64,000 nt of DNA, taken from an uncultured Bacteroidales bacterium (GTDB lineage: Bacteria > Bacteroidota > Bacteroidia > Bacteroidales > Paludibacteraceae). The position numbers were made by a program, and so were the translations under genes. The notes beneath the pieces are model-generated. The model did not search any database, was not told where the DNA came from, and was given only the letters and a program-made list of their open reading frames with translations. Positions 48,601 through 57,134 of this stretch are shown here, one piece after another (position 1 is the first letter of the stretch; every line of letters begins with the position of its first letter). The DNA lies in NCBI GenBank assembly GCA_902779705.1, contig CACZCR010000004.1, forward strand, positions 13,776-77,775, written 5' to 3'.

Positions 48601-51600
48601 AATAGTACGGGTGATGATATTGTGGATCATAAGATTCATGGTACAAATATCACTCTGCGTGGAAATACAACCTTCAGTCGTACGGGTTATAACTTGGTAG
48701 GCTGGTCGACGACAGATGGAGGCACAAAAGCGCATAATGTAGGTGCTACTTATTCTACCGATGCCGCTTTGACGCTTTATCCGGTATGGGAAGCAAAGAC
48801 GACGACCATCACGTTAGATCCGAATACATCGGCTCATGGTTCTTCCGGAGATGGAGGCGCAACGGCTACATTCGATAGCGGAACGCTGACTTCTGTATCG
48901 CACACAACGGCGGAAACGGGATATCATTGTGTAGGCTATTTTACTTCGAGTGACGAGATGATCATTACAGCAGAAGGGGCGTTAGTAAAGAACACTACAT
49001 ATACAACGAACGAGGAAACCCCGAAGTGGAAGAGTGAGTTATCAAGTTTGACGCTCTATGCGCACTATGAGATCAATACCTATACTGTGAACATTGCTTC
49101 GAACAATGATTCATATGGAACGGTAAATGTAGCAAGTATTAGTAGTGTGGAGCATGGAGAAGAGGTAAGCATTGATGGTAATGTGCTGACGTTGAACGAA
49201 ACAGATGTGACGGCAACGAAGACAGCAGATGGTGCGGATTATAGTTATGCGTTTAGTGGCTGGAGTGTAAGTAATGGAGATGCTATTACCGGCAATACGA
49301 ATATTACGGCAACGTTTACAGCAACGGCTAAGCAATATAGTGTGACACATTCGCTGACGAATATGACAGCCAGCAGTGGTGCAACGGGTGCCAATGCGGC
49401 TACATATGGCACCAATTACACCGCTACATTGAATGCCAGCAGCGGATACGCTCGTCCTGCGTCCATTACGGTTACTTGCGGAGGAGACGATATCACGGAA
49501 GATTGTACATGGAATAGTTCCACCGGAGCACTCACAATCCCCGGTACGTCTATATTGGGTAATATCACCATTACGGCAGCAGGTGAACTTGTATATACGG
49601 TGACGTTCGAAAGTAATGGTGGTAGTTCTGTCGCTTCGATTACGCAGGCATCGGAAGGAGCATCGATTACGATGCCTAGTGCACCGACATATGCAAGTCA
49701 CACGTTTGTGGATTGGGTTATTGGTTCGACGACCAAGGAAGCCGGCGCAAGTTATACTCCGACGGCTAATGTCACCGCTTACGCAAGATGGAAAGAGACT
49801 TGCGCAGGAGGCGGTGGAGGAAGTACGACGCTGATTTCTTATACAATCACAGCAGAATGTAAGAGCAGTGATCCATGTTCGGAAACGGCAAGCGGAACAC
49901 CCGGAGGAACGGCGTATTTGTACAAAATGTCGTCAAGTAATGATAAATTTAAATTAAATACTGACCCTAAGGATGGTAACCCTGGTTCATATTTCGCCTT
50001 AAAACTCTCTACTGGATATTTCCAAGCGGGCGATGTGCTCACTATGGATGGTAGTAAAGCAATGGAGGTATATACAGGGACACATGGTTCTGGTACTCTA
50101 TTAGCAGCTACATCTGCACCATCGGACGGCGTTATCAGTTACACGCTCCCCAATACGCTTCCTAATAATACAAATGAAATATATGTATATCGTTCAAGTA
50201 GCACATATAACGGAACGTTGACATACATGACCGTTACCCGCGCAGGCGGTGGTAGTGGAACATGCTACTACGTAACCTATGATGGTAACGGAGCAGATGG
50301 CGGTTTGACTTGTGACCCGACGGCATATGCGGCAAATGATGATCCTGAAGTATTGGATAACGGTGATGGCGGTTCAGCATATACCAGATCCAATTACACG
50401 TTTGACGGTTGGTACACAAAAGCAGTCAACGATGGAACAGGAACGGCTTATGCACCAGGTGCAACGATTACGGATATTAATGACAATATAACCCTTTATG
50501 CACAATGGAGAGAAGCTTGTTCGTCTACTCCTGCAGCACCATCCAGTTTGACGAATGGCGCAACGACGACGAATACGCAAGTGGTTACATGGACGGCAAA
50601 CGGAGAGAATACATGGGAAGTATATCATAGTACATCTTCTTCTACGCCGAATACTGATCAGACTCCGACGGCGACCGTTACTTCGGCGACATATACCTTC
50701 ACCGGTTTGACGGCTTCGACGCAGTATTATTGGTGGGCACGTTCAAAATGCGACGCAAGCCATAAGAGCTCTTGGATCGCAGGTACATCATTTACTACGT
50801 CTGCAGCAACATACACCTTGACGGCGACGGCGAAGACAAATATGAAAGGAACGTTTTCGGGTTCGAAGACTATTACCAACAGCCCGGTATCCAGTGTAAC
50901 TGCCGGAACAACTATAGCAACGAGCAGTAATACCTTTACCGTTGGCGGTTCAACAACCGTAGCAGCCCCGGAAACGATAGCCGGCACAGTGGAAGTTGAT
51001 GATGGTGGTACGCCATACAACGCTCTTTGTACATGGCGCTTCTCCAAGTGGAACAACATCGTTACGCCGGTGGCAGGTGATGAGTCGGATATAGAGGCAG
51101 AATATGTTCCTACTTTTGCTATCAACTATATACTAGATGGAGGAACAATCAACGAAGACTATCCTACCTATTATATCTTTACAGATAATGAAGAGGATGA
51201 AATATCATTACCTACGAATGTGACAAAAGCAAACTATACGTTCGACCATTGGGTAGATGCATGGAGCAACACGAGAAGTAAAATTACTTGTGACTATTGG
51301 GGCGATTTTAATTTGACAGCTGTTTGGACGGCTAAGACGAGTCCGGGATCGGGAACAGTAAGCGGAACGACTTCTATATGCTCGGGTGATAATACCGATA
51401 TTACCCTTAGCGCGAGTGTTTCGGGTGCAAGTTATCAACTCTATAAAGGTGAAGATAAAGTAGGTGATGCGAAAGCGGGTACGGGTAGCGCACTGACATG
51501 GAGTGTTTCTGAAATAGGTACATATACCGTGAAAGCGGTTGAGACGGCAACGCACGCTTCGGGTGACATGAGTGGAAGTGTGGTTATTTCGGCATCAACA

Positions 51601-54600
51601 GCAACATCGATTTCTACGCAACCTACGACAGCAGTGAGTGGACATGACGGTGTGGACTTCACGCTTGGTTCAGACTTGGCAGCAACAGGAGAAGGTACGC
51701 TTACATACCAGTGGTATAGTTACACGTCTTCCGACGGCGCAGGTCAAGCAACTGTAGGAAGTGCGACGACAACCAAGACTCTCACCACTTCCAAGGCCGC
51801 GGGCACGTATTACTATAAGGTAGGCGTTATCGGTGCGTGCGGTGAGGTTAAGTCTAACATGATCACTGTGACGATTGATAACGAACACCTCTTGACCTAT
51901 GATGCCGGTTCGGGTTCGGGTGCTCCGAGTGGCAACTGGAAGTCCCCAGGTAGTATGACGCTTCCTGCAGACCTCCCGACACGCAGCGGATATATCTTCT
52001 TGGGTTGGAATACCAAGAATGATGGTACGGGCGACATGTACCAGCCGAGTGGCTCCTTTACAATGCCAAGTTCAGCGACCACACTTTATGCGGCTTGGGC
52101 AAGTCCGTGCTTCACGATAACAGATGCTGCTAGGAGTAGTACATGGAGTGACAAGGCATCTGGAGCTACTATTGAAAGTTCAGATCTTGATGGAACAATA
52201 ACCGGTGGTACAGTTATCAATAGTGGTAGTGTAACTATGACGGCTAATGATACACGAGGAATGGTGTTCAACTCCAACGACAGAGAGATAACCATTACCT
52301 TAACTAATGGTATGTTCCAAGAAGGAACAGTTATTGCTATCGGGGGTAAGACTAACAACTCAAACTCTACAGCATATGGCTTTGCTGTAAGTGGTAATGC
52401 TACAACTCCTGCTACCTACACCACTACAGCTGCAGACTATCAAGATTTTACTGTTCGATATGTAGTAACTGCCGATGATGGTATAGAAGGCACAAGTAGT
52501 TTCGCTCTCAAGCGTGCTAATTCTAACCAAGTATATCTCAAAACAATTTACATTGGTGGATGTATGAGTTGTACGGGCATTACTCCAACGTTGAGTTATA
52601 GTGCTACGACGCTATATGCGTTTGGCGGTACGCCACATGATGCACGTCCAACGCTGACAGGTAACACCGGTAACGGTGATGTAACATATAGTTCCAGCAA
52701 TACGGATGTAGTCACGGTTGATAGTGAGACCGGTTTTGTAACGGCAGTTGGAGCAGGTACGGCGACCGTGACGGCAGTGATAGAGGCTAACGCTGGTTAT
52801 TGCGGTGCGATAAAGAGCGTAGAGTTTACTGTTCCGGCATTGGTTAACCAATCGATACGCGTAGGTAAGAGTACTTCGTGGAATGGAGATGGTAGTGCGG
52901 CTCCGGACATGACGTTCAATGATCCGACAAGTTCTACGTCACAAGTAGCAGTGATTGCTAACAATAGTTATACCTTTGATGCTACAGCGACTTCGGATAA
53001 GGATAACATGACTGCTAAGTTTACCAGTACGGAAACGAGTAAGAACTCAAGTAAATACCTTACTTTGAAGTTTAAGAACGCTACTCACGCAATTAGGTTA
53101 GGTGAGGTTGTCGTTCCAATACAACCTGTAAAAAGCAATGGTAAGGCGCAAGTGGAGATTTACGAGGGGTCTACGCTTAGATTGACATCCTCTGAGGTAA
53201 CAGATATTACTCAGGGTAAACTCAATGACGTACACTTTACATTCGCTTCACCGTACGTATTTGCTGCAAATACAAATATTGAGGTACGACTCTACTTCTA
53301 CGGACAAACCGATGGTTTCCGTCTGGGAACACCATTCTATGTCAATGGTGGTGTGCTGGTAGATCAACGGTTCACAGATGCGAATAGTACCGGTCTATGG
53401 AGTGATCCTGCTAACTGGGACGGCGGTAGTCTGCCGGAGATCTATCATGATGTAGTGATCGAGAAACCGGTTGCGGTAGATATCGCACATGCAACAGCGA
53501 AGAGCATTGTTATCTATAATAATGGAAGCGATAAGACCGGTAAGTTGACAATCCAACCGAATAAAGGTCTTGAGGTGGATGGAACGATACAGAAGACGAC
53601 GGATGGCAGCACCAAAACAGCGACAGGAGAGGCAGACCTCGTGCTTGAGTCCTCGAGCGCTGGTAATGCATCGTTGATCTTCAATAACAGCAACAGTTGT
53701 CAAGCAACGGTACAGATGTACTCGAAAGCATCGATAGTAGGTGAAACATGGAATTGGCAGTATGTTGGAACGCCGTTCACTGGTTCGATTCCTCTGTATA
53801 ACTACTATGGCAGCTGGATGTATAAATGGAATAACGGTGGTTGGGCTGCTGTCAGAGGCGATGACGAATTGGATCCGTTCGTAGGTTACTGTTTGACGCA
53901 GAGCGAAGCTACGACGCACGTCATGGGCGGTACGCTGATAGCTACTGATGGCAATGATCAAGAGATAACGATGAGTGCAAGTAAAGATATGGTACTCGCG
54001 AACTCTTGGACCGCACCGATATATATTGGAGGCTTTACGGAGACAACGTTCACTTCCGAGCCTGCTACAATCTATCTGTTTAATACCGGATCGGCAGAAG
54101 AAGGGTCGACCGCAGGAACAACTGAAGCAGGTACTTATATTACCGTACCGGTTAACTCCGGTCCATACGTAGGAACTGAGTTCATCCCGTCGATGCAAGG
54201 ATTCTTCGTAACAACGAACGGCGGTTCGGCAGGAACGATCACGATGAAGTATGACGAGTTGGTACGTCCTGCGGATAGTCGCGGTATTGTAGCCGGCTCG
54301 ATGAAGGCGCCGAAGCGCATTGAAGAGCGTCCGGAAGTAATGAAGATCCGTGCAGAGGGGTCTGTATATAACGATCGCGTGGTCATCCTCTCTCGTGAGG
54401 ACTTCTCGCAAGGCTTCGACAACGGATGGGACGGTAAGAAGATGACTTTCGGTAATGCTTCACCTTCTGTCTATGTCATCAACGAGCAAGGCGGCTACGA
54501 TGCTGTAAGTGCAATCCCAGAATATGAAGGAACGGTAGTAGGCTTCCGTAAAGGTACGGGAGATGAGGTTTATACGATTTCGTTCAACTATGACGGAGAC

Positions 54601-54867
54601 GTACAGTACTACCTCAATGACCTCAAGGAATATGTTGCTACTCCTATTAACGAAGAGACTGAGTACACGTTCACAAGCGCAGCCGAGGATGCTGAGGCAC
54701 GCTTTATTATCAGCAAAACGCCGATACATAAGACGCCTACAGATATAGATCCGGTTACGGGTGACTGGTCACCGGTTACAGGAGCACGTAAGGTGATAAT
54801 CGACAACAAGATATATATCATCCGTGGAGGCAGAATGTATAATGCAACCGGAGCGTTGGTTAAATAA
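45634..54867 (+). CDS. giant modular surface protein (3077 aa) with InlB-type, FN3 and Ig-like repeats
   Basis: An exported adhesin-like protein. The hydrophobic signal (RRTIMLLFAVLVMSIANIG) lies at about 37-56 after an unusually long N-terminus; ATG 45730 would give a normal one. Modules include InlB/Listeria-Bacteroides repeats (about 353-432, 980-1060, the GYARPASITV-type module near 1260-1330, and several later, with W or HW ends such as NITLYAQW), FN3 domains (about 436-528 and near 1640-1720), a glycogen-binding-like strand set (ALIGDFNDWDPDQG), an Ig/PKD-like pair and a BIG2 domain (YSSSNTDVVTVDSETGFVTA). The last 25 residues (KVIIDNKIYIIRGGRMYNAT) resemble Bacteroidota C-terminal secretion signals. 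Some modules are visibly more A/T-rich, suggesting exchange. Confidence 0.88.
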   Translation: MKNFLQVNQLFGTVGSPNQTGETLTRENRVGLMSYLRRTIMLLFAVLVMSIANIGMAWGAGTQVTFTANATSGQRGYVAGNDVDTLIRGQVTLKLDSLGSKTQTKQIYNSSADKEASWCLSSSSTSNANKNYIELKASSGYNITGMQIRLAANGTTESRCIAVCFGSAFSMANNSVLDTISIPLLANNNDNSASHTITLSGIPSGTGCIRIYKVVRYDGTNKKLLNSGGTQIWASSSPQSLVVPWIKATYESVSSGYTLTASPTVINPMTEDSKTGAITTTITNSPVTGISSGTTTSTSSNTFTVAKATPVTVTAPATVDGSEEECDYCTYRFDSWENIPASVTADVSNIHAKYITTYDLAYNLDGGDWADAYSAPEYYVYGTGVTLPVAANVEKEGYNFDGWTLDYDDSDIEEVDDETWGGVSVTAHWSLACSDLDAPTGLECVDQSYNTLSFSWDAVANASSYDVKLWTNSTCTGDPVKSANTTNTTCRIRDLSSSTTYYCKVQTKGDGSTYCTSGGTTATAASGTTLSGTRKFKSGERIYFKDDDVIGGACMKYSGDEIWAVFNGTGDWIKGQLESGDWNTEGAIYYFDVPGVGQEYDFVIFTRNGWGIQTGNESTDIGKNMFVLTSYDGNKTVSGTWSKYASGAALIGDFNDWDPDQGKFVDGRVILDLEAETDYEFKVLVGDGTDDNNYWACDLCSYITNTTLPDWALLYKAQSNNFGLTTGEAGEYCFHWNNSTHYLGVYYPQARLEKGKYIYFDARDNTTWTGNDDDARFWFKYYDSNSNYPDDATDYTCTKANATDTWVYPYVVPASDYIGQVQVNRYKNGLWAADVDKIQAYTRTSSLQNCIKMASGSISAVSWTTYCPPMNTPSLSDNGTTTYAGNGTAGTPYIVKTGDDIKVQASSTSTIADLNMKAMFDFQDDGSTVQNTTATTCTFAASSTDGTAYVLTVDAYNTYNETNSTKATSSTTLYYTAKDIYNITYKCGSNSTGDDIVDHKIHGTNITLRGNTTFSRTGYNLVGWSTTDGGTKAHNVGATYSTDAALTLYPVWEAKTTTITLDPNTSAHGSSGDGGATATFDSGTLTSVSHTTAETGYHCVGYFTSSDEMIITAEGALVKNTTYTTNEETPKWKSELSSLTLYAHYEINTYTVNIASNNDSYGTVNVASISSVEHGEEVSIDGNVLTLNETDVTATKTADGADYSYAFSGWSVSNGDAITGNTNITATFTATAKQYSVTHSLTNMTASSGATGANAATYGTNYTATLNASSGYARPASITVTCGGDDITEDCTWNSSTGALTIPGTSILGNITITAAGELVYTVTFESNGGSSVASITQASEGASITMPSAPTYASHTFVDWVIGSTTKEAGASYTPTANVTAYARWKETCAGGGGGSTTLISYTITAECKSSDPCSETASGTPGGTAYLYKMSSSNDKFKLNTDPKDGNPGSYFALKLSTGYFQAGDVLTMDGSKAMEVYTGTHGSGTLLAATSAPSDGVISYTLPNTLPNNTNEIYVYRSSSTYNGTLTYMTVTRAGGGSGTCYYVTYDGNGADGGLTCDPTAYAANDDPEVLDNGDGGSAYTRSNYTFDGWYTKAVNDGTGTAYAPGATITDINDNITLYAQWREACSSTPAAPSSLTNGATTTNTQVVTWTANGENTWEVYHSTSSSTPNTDQTPTATVTSATYTFTGLTASTQYYWWARSKCDASHKSSWIAGTSFTTSAATYTLTATAKTNMKGTFSGSKTITNSPVSSVTAGTTIATSSNTFTVGGSTTVAAPETIAGTVEVDDGGTPYNALCTWRFSKWNNIVTPVAGDESDIEAEYVPTFAINYILDGGTINEDYPTYYIFTDNEEDEISLPTNVTKANYTFDHWVDAWSNTRSKITCDYWGDFNLTAVWTAKTSPGSGTVSGTTSICSGDNTDITLSASVSGASYQLYKGEDKVGDAKAGTGSALTWSVSEIGTYTVKAVETATHASGDMSGSVVISASTATSISTQPTTAVSGHDGVDFTLGSDLAATGEGTLTYQWYSYTSSDGAGQATVGSATTTKTLTTSKAAGTYYYKVGVIGACGEVKSNMITVTIDNEHLLTYDAGSGSGAPSGNWKSPGSMTLPADLPTRSGYIFLGWNTKNDGTGDMYQPSGSFTMPSSATTLYAAWASPCFTITDAARSSTWSDKASGATIESSDLDGTITGGTVINSGSVTMTANDTRGMVFNSNDREITITLTNGMFQEGTVIAIGGKTNNSNSTAYGFAVSGNATTPATYTTTAADYQDFTVRYVVTADDGIEGTSSFALKRANSNQVYLKTIYIGGCMSCTGITPTLSYSATTLYAFGGTPHDARPTLTGNTGNGDVTYSSSNTDVVTVDSETGFVTAVGAGTATVTAVIEANAGYCGAIKSVEFTVPALVNQSIRVGKSTSWNGDGSAAPDMTFNDPTSSTSQVAVIANNSYTFDATATSDKDNMTAKFTSTETSKNSSKYLTLKFKNATHAIRLGEVVVPIQPVKSNGKAQVEIYEGSTLRLTSSEVTDITQGKLNDVHFTFASPYVFAANTNIEVRLYFYGQTDGFRLGTPFYVNGGVLVDQRFTDANSTGLWSDPANWDGGSLPEIYHDVVIEKPVAVDIAHATAKSIVIYNNGSDKTGKLTIQPNKGLEVDGTIQKTTDGSTKTATGEADLVLESSSAGNASLIFNNSNSCQATVQMYSKASIVGETWNWQYVGTPFTGSIPLYNYYGSWMYKWNNGGWAAVRGDDELDPFVGYCLTQSEATTHVMGGTLIATDGNDQEITMSASKDMVLANSWTAPIYIGGFTETTFTSEPATIYLFNTGSAEEGSTAGTTEAGTYITVPVNSGPYVGTEFIPSMQGFFVTTNGGSAGTITMKYDELVRPADSRGIVAGSMKAPKRIEERPEVMKIRAEGSVYNDRVVILSREDFSQGFDNGWDGKKMTFGNASPSVYVINEQGGYDAVSAIPEYEGTVVGFRKGTGDEVYTISFNYDGDVQYYLNDLKEYVATPINEETEYTFTSAAEDAEARFIISKTPIHKTPTDIDPVTGDWSPVTGARKVIIDNKIYIIRGGRMYNATGALVK
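54749..54785 (+). repeat. in-frame CCGGTTAC repeat near the end of the giant gene
   Basis: CCGGTTACGGGTGACTGG and CACCGGTTACAGG encode PVTGDWSPVTGA just before the C-terminal signal-like domain. Same G/T-rich flavour as 54958-54988 and the dnaE array. Confidence 0.65.
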
Positions 54868-54868
54868 T

Positions 54869-54912
54869 TGTTTAAAAGAGTAAAAGAATGAAAGAATTAA
54901 AGAATGAAAGGA
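54869..54912 (+). repeat. AAAGAATGAAAG repeats between the giant gene and its small partner
   Basis: AAAAGAGTAAAAG, AATGAAAG, AATTAAAG and AATGAAAGG follow one another between the two genes. Confidence 0.6.
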
Positions 54913-54920
54913 TCAACACT

Positions 54921-55334
54921 ATGAAAGCAATTATCAAAACCAATATAGCATTTGTAAGGGTTATGGGTTACCGGTTATGGGTTATGGGACTGTTGCTGTG
55001 GTTGGCACTGCCGATCATGGCGCAGCCGCAGACCTTCAACGGCGCTACTGCTCCGCAGGTTACATTCCAATCCACCAGTACAATGCAAGGGTCGGGGAGT
55101 GCATACTCATCTAAACCTATGTTGAATAGCGACGGAATGGCTGTGTATAACGGAGCATCTTACGGGCCTAATAAGGCAAAAAAAGACAATACTCCGGGTA
55201 CTCCATCTACGCCGGGTCAAGGAAAAGAAGAGTACCAATTCCCTATCGGCGACCCGGTGTTGCCGTTGACGCTGATGTGCTTGCTGGCTGCGGGAGTGGT
55301 ATATCTCCGGCGACGAAAAATGGCACAAGAGTAA
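54921..55334 (+). CDS. small exported protein with C-terminal PIGD motif, membrane helix and Arg tail
   Basis: A 137-aa protein. The signal peptide (LWVMGLLLWLALPIMAQ) leads into a short Ser/Thr/Gly-rich region (TFNGATAPQVTFQSTSTMQG) and a Pro/Lys linker. The end is FPIGDPVLPLTLMCLLAAGV followed by VYLRRRKMAQE: a short motif, a hydrophobic helix and a basic cluster. That three-part layout is like PEP-CTERM or LPXTG sorting signals, and I recall similar PIGD endings beside large surface proteins in this order. Four 7-bp repeats encode part of the signal peptide (RVMGYRLWVMG). It lies 53 bases after the giant gene and may assist or accompany it. An earlier ATG at 54888 lies in a repeat stretch and is less likely. 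Confidence 0.7.
   Translation: MKAIIKTNIAFVRVMGYRLWVMGLLLWLALPIMAQPQTFNGATAPQVTFQSTSTMQGSGSAYSSKPMLNSDGMAVYNGASYGPNKAKKDNTPGTPSTPGQGKEEYQFPIGDPVLPLTLMCLLAAGVVYLRRRKMAQE
54958..54988 (+). repeat. GGGTTAT repeats encoding part of a signal peptide
   Basis: GGGTTAT, GGGTTAC, CGGTTAT, GGGTTAT and GGG run head to tail with a 7-base period. Confidence 0.9.
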
Positions 55335-55379
55335 GCAAAAGCTCTTTTTTATAAAAGAGTTATTTCATGATATTTGTGG

Positions 55380-55415
55380 CTCCTGCGGTACGTGAGTATA
55401 GCAGGAGTTTTTTTT
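55380..55415 (+). terminator. terminator after the small PIGD-protein gene
   Basis: CTCCTGC (55380-55386) pairs with GCAGGAG (55401-55407), followed by eight T. Confidence 0.85.
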
Positions 55416-55465
55416 GTTGGTTGCGCGATATTTCGGAGTGGAGAGAGTGTGTCGAGAGTGGGTTA

Positions 55466-55520
55466 AGAACTAAATAAGAACCAAATAACAACTAAATAAG
55501 AACTAAAGAAGAACTAAAGA
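55466..55520. repeat. AAGAACTAAAT repeats (11 bp)
   Basis: Four to five copies of AAGAACTAAAT with small changes stand in a non-coding gap. Confidence 0.85.
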
Positions 55521-55548
55521 TTTGTAGTACGTTCGCGTCCTGCTCGTC

Positions 55549-55672
55549 GGCGGTGGCTTGTTAAAAAAGAATCCGTACTCGGATTAGGTTAACCGCACCG
55601 CCTCCTCTCCCCAAGGATTGGAAATCCTCGGGGGCCCCAATTAAGGGCGCTTTATGCAAGCATAAGCCACCC
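55549..55672. other. structured non-coding element with three consecutive hairpins
   Basis: Hairpin A (55549-55602): GGCGGTG pairs with CACCGCC, GTTAA with TTAAC and AATCCG with CGGATT around a TACT loop. Hairpin B (55609-55633): CCCC/GGGG and AGGATT/AATCCT. Hairpin C (55645-55672): GGG/CCC and GCTT-ATG/CAT-AAGC. Seven T follow at 55680-55686. On the minus strand the inner stem of hairpin A is followed by CTTTTTT, a good terminator, so a small RNA read leftwards is possible. No protein frame fits. The rest of the 490-base gap holds only the 11-bp repeats and the next promoter. Confidence 0.55.
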
Positions 55673-55728
55673 TCAACTCTTTTTTTATAATGAGTTTAAC
55701 TCATTTTCGGCGAAAAATGGCACTTAAA

Positions 55729-55760
55729 TTTGCGTATGTGCAATTTTTGTCGTATATTTG
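55729..55760 (+). promoter_or_regulatory. Bacteroidetes promoter for the TPR/FISUMP gene
   Basis: TTTG at 55729-55732 and TATATTTG at 55753-55760, spacer 20. Confidence 0.85.
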
Positions 55761-55824
55761 TGCCCGAAATTGGAATACTAGTGACAAATATAATCATATG
55801 CAAATTAGGAATTTAAAATATATC

Positions 55825-57087
55825 ATGAAACAAATCAACAAATCGATTGTATCTATTGGTCTAATGGCTTTGATGCTTGTGTTTAGCGCCCAGATCTCGG
55901 CGAAGGACATCACGTATCCTTGTCAAAAACTGATCGAAAAAGGAGAGTATGACAAAGCAAAGGAGTCTTTGTCTAAACTGAGAGATAAAGATAACAACAA
56001 CTGTGAGGTGCACTATGGCTTCAGTAAGTTCTATATGTCTAAGGATTCTAGATATAGCTTAAGTGAGGCCAATAAGAGCATGAAAAAAGCGGAGGAGTGT
56101 TTCCAAAAAGCAGATGAGAAAACACTTAAGAAACTCCAAAAAATCGGATATAGTGCCGATTTGTTCAAAGAAGAGTTTAGCAAGATCCGTCAAATGGCAC
56201 TCCAGGATATTCAAACCCAAAAGACTGTAGCCTCCTGCGAAGTGTTCTTAAATATTTTCCCGGATGACGAGGAAGTGCCACAAGTAAAGAACCAACAGTA
56301 CAAGTTTGCCTTTGCTGATGCGCAAAAATTAAACACATTGAAAGCATATGAGGATTTTCTATTCAATTATCCCCAAGCTCCGCAATATGCTCAAGCACAG
56401 AGCACCGTTTATGAGATGGCTTACGCTGAGACCCGGAAATTAAATACGGCGAAAGCATTTGCGGATTTTGTAGACAAATATCCCGAAGCTCCGCAATATG
56501 CTCAAGCGCAGAGCACTCTCTATGAGTTGGCTTATGCTGAGGCACTGGAAATTAATACCGAAGCAAATTATCGTCAATATATTGAGTATTATCCAGAGAG
56601 TCCGAAGATAGATGAGGTGCGACAATTGGCAGAGAAGGCAAAAATAGCAGAAGCGAAAGCCGCTTTAAGGGCAAAAGGCTACGTGGATATGGAATTGCCA
56701 AGTGGAACAATATGGAAAAACCGAAATGAGGAAGAAAAATATTATACCTACGAAGAGGCTATTTCGAAATTCAAAAACGAATTGCCAACAAAGGAGCAGT
56801 TTCAAGAATTGATAGATAAATGCACCTGGACTTGGACCGGAAAAGGATATGAAGTGGTAGGACCAAATGGAGAGTCTATATATCTGCCGGCAGATGGCTT
56901 ACGCTATTGTGGAGGAAATATATGGGGAGGCATGGGTACGTACGGCTGGTATTGGACCGTTACGCCTTTTGACCATCAGAAAGCATACATTCTTGGCTTT
57001 AGCTCGAGCTTTATGGATGTGGGGGAAAACAACCGTTGCGCCGGTCGGTCTGTCCGACTTGTCATTAATAAGTCAGAATCGAAATAA
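55825..57087 (+). CDS. secreted TPR-like protein with C-terminal FISUMP-like domain
   Basis: A 420-aa exported protein. The signal peptide is SIVSIGLMALMLVFSAQISA. A helical tetratricopeptide-like region follows (CQKLIEKGEYDKAKESLSKL, NNCEVHYGFSKFY). The middle has two near-copies of a 38-residue unit (FADFVDKYPEAPQYAQAQST, LYELAYAEA) from about 205 to 282. The C-terminal 115 residues read GYVDMELPSGTIWKNRN, LPTKEQFQELIDKCTWTWTG, YGWYWTVTPF and RCAGRSVRLV, matching the FISUMP (major paralogous) domain of Fibrobacter and Bacteroidota. ATG 55825 follows the promoter by 65 bases; the longer frame crosses the promoter. Function unknown. Confidence 0.82.
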   Translation: MKQINKSIVSIGLMALMLVFSAQISAKDITYPCQKLIEKGEYDKAKESLSKLRDKDNNNCEVHYGFSKFYMSKDSRYSLSEANKSMKKAEECFQKADEKTLKKLQKIGYSADLFKEEFSKIRQMALQDIQTQKTVASCEVFLNIFPDDEEVPQVKNQQYKFAFADAQKLNTLKAYEDFLFNYPQAPQYAQAQSTVYEMAYAETRKLNTAKAFADFVDKYPEAPQYAQAQSTLYELAYAEALEINTEANYRQYIEYYPESPKIDEVRQLAEKAKIAEAKAALRAKGYVDMELPSGTIWKNRNEEEKYYTYEEAISKFKNELPTKEQFQELIDKCTWTWTGKGYEVVGPNGESIYLPADGLRYCGGNIWGGMGTYGWYWTVTPFDHQKAYILGFSSSFMDVGENNRCAGRSVRLVINKSESK

Positions 57088-57134
57088 AACAACGGTTAAT
57101 TAGTAAAAACGAACAAACACATTATATTAATATA

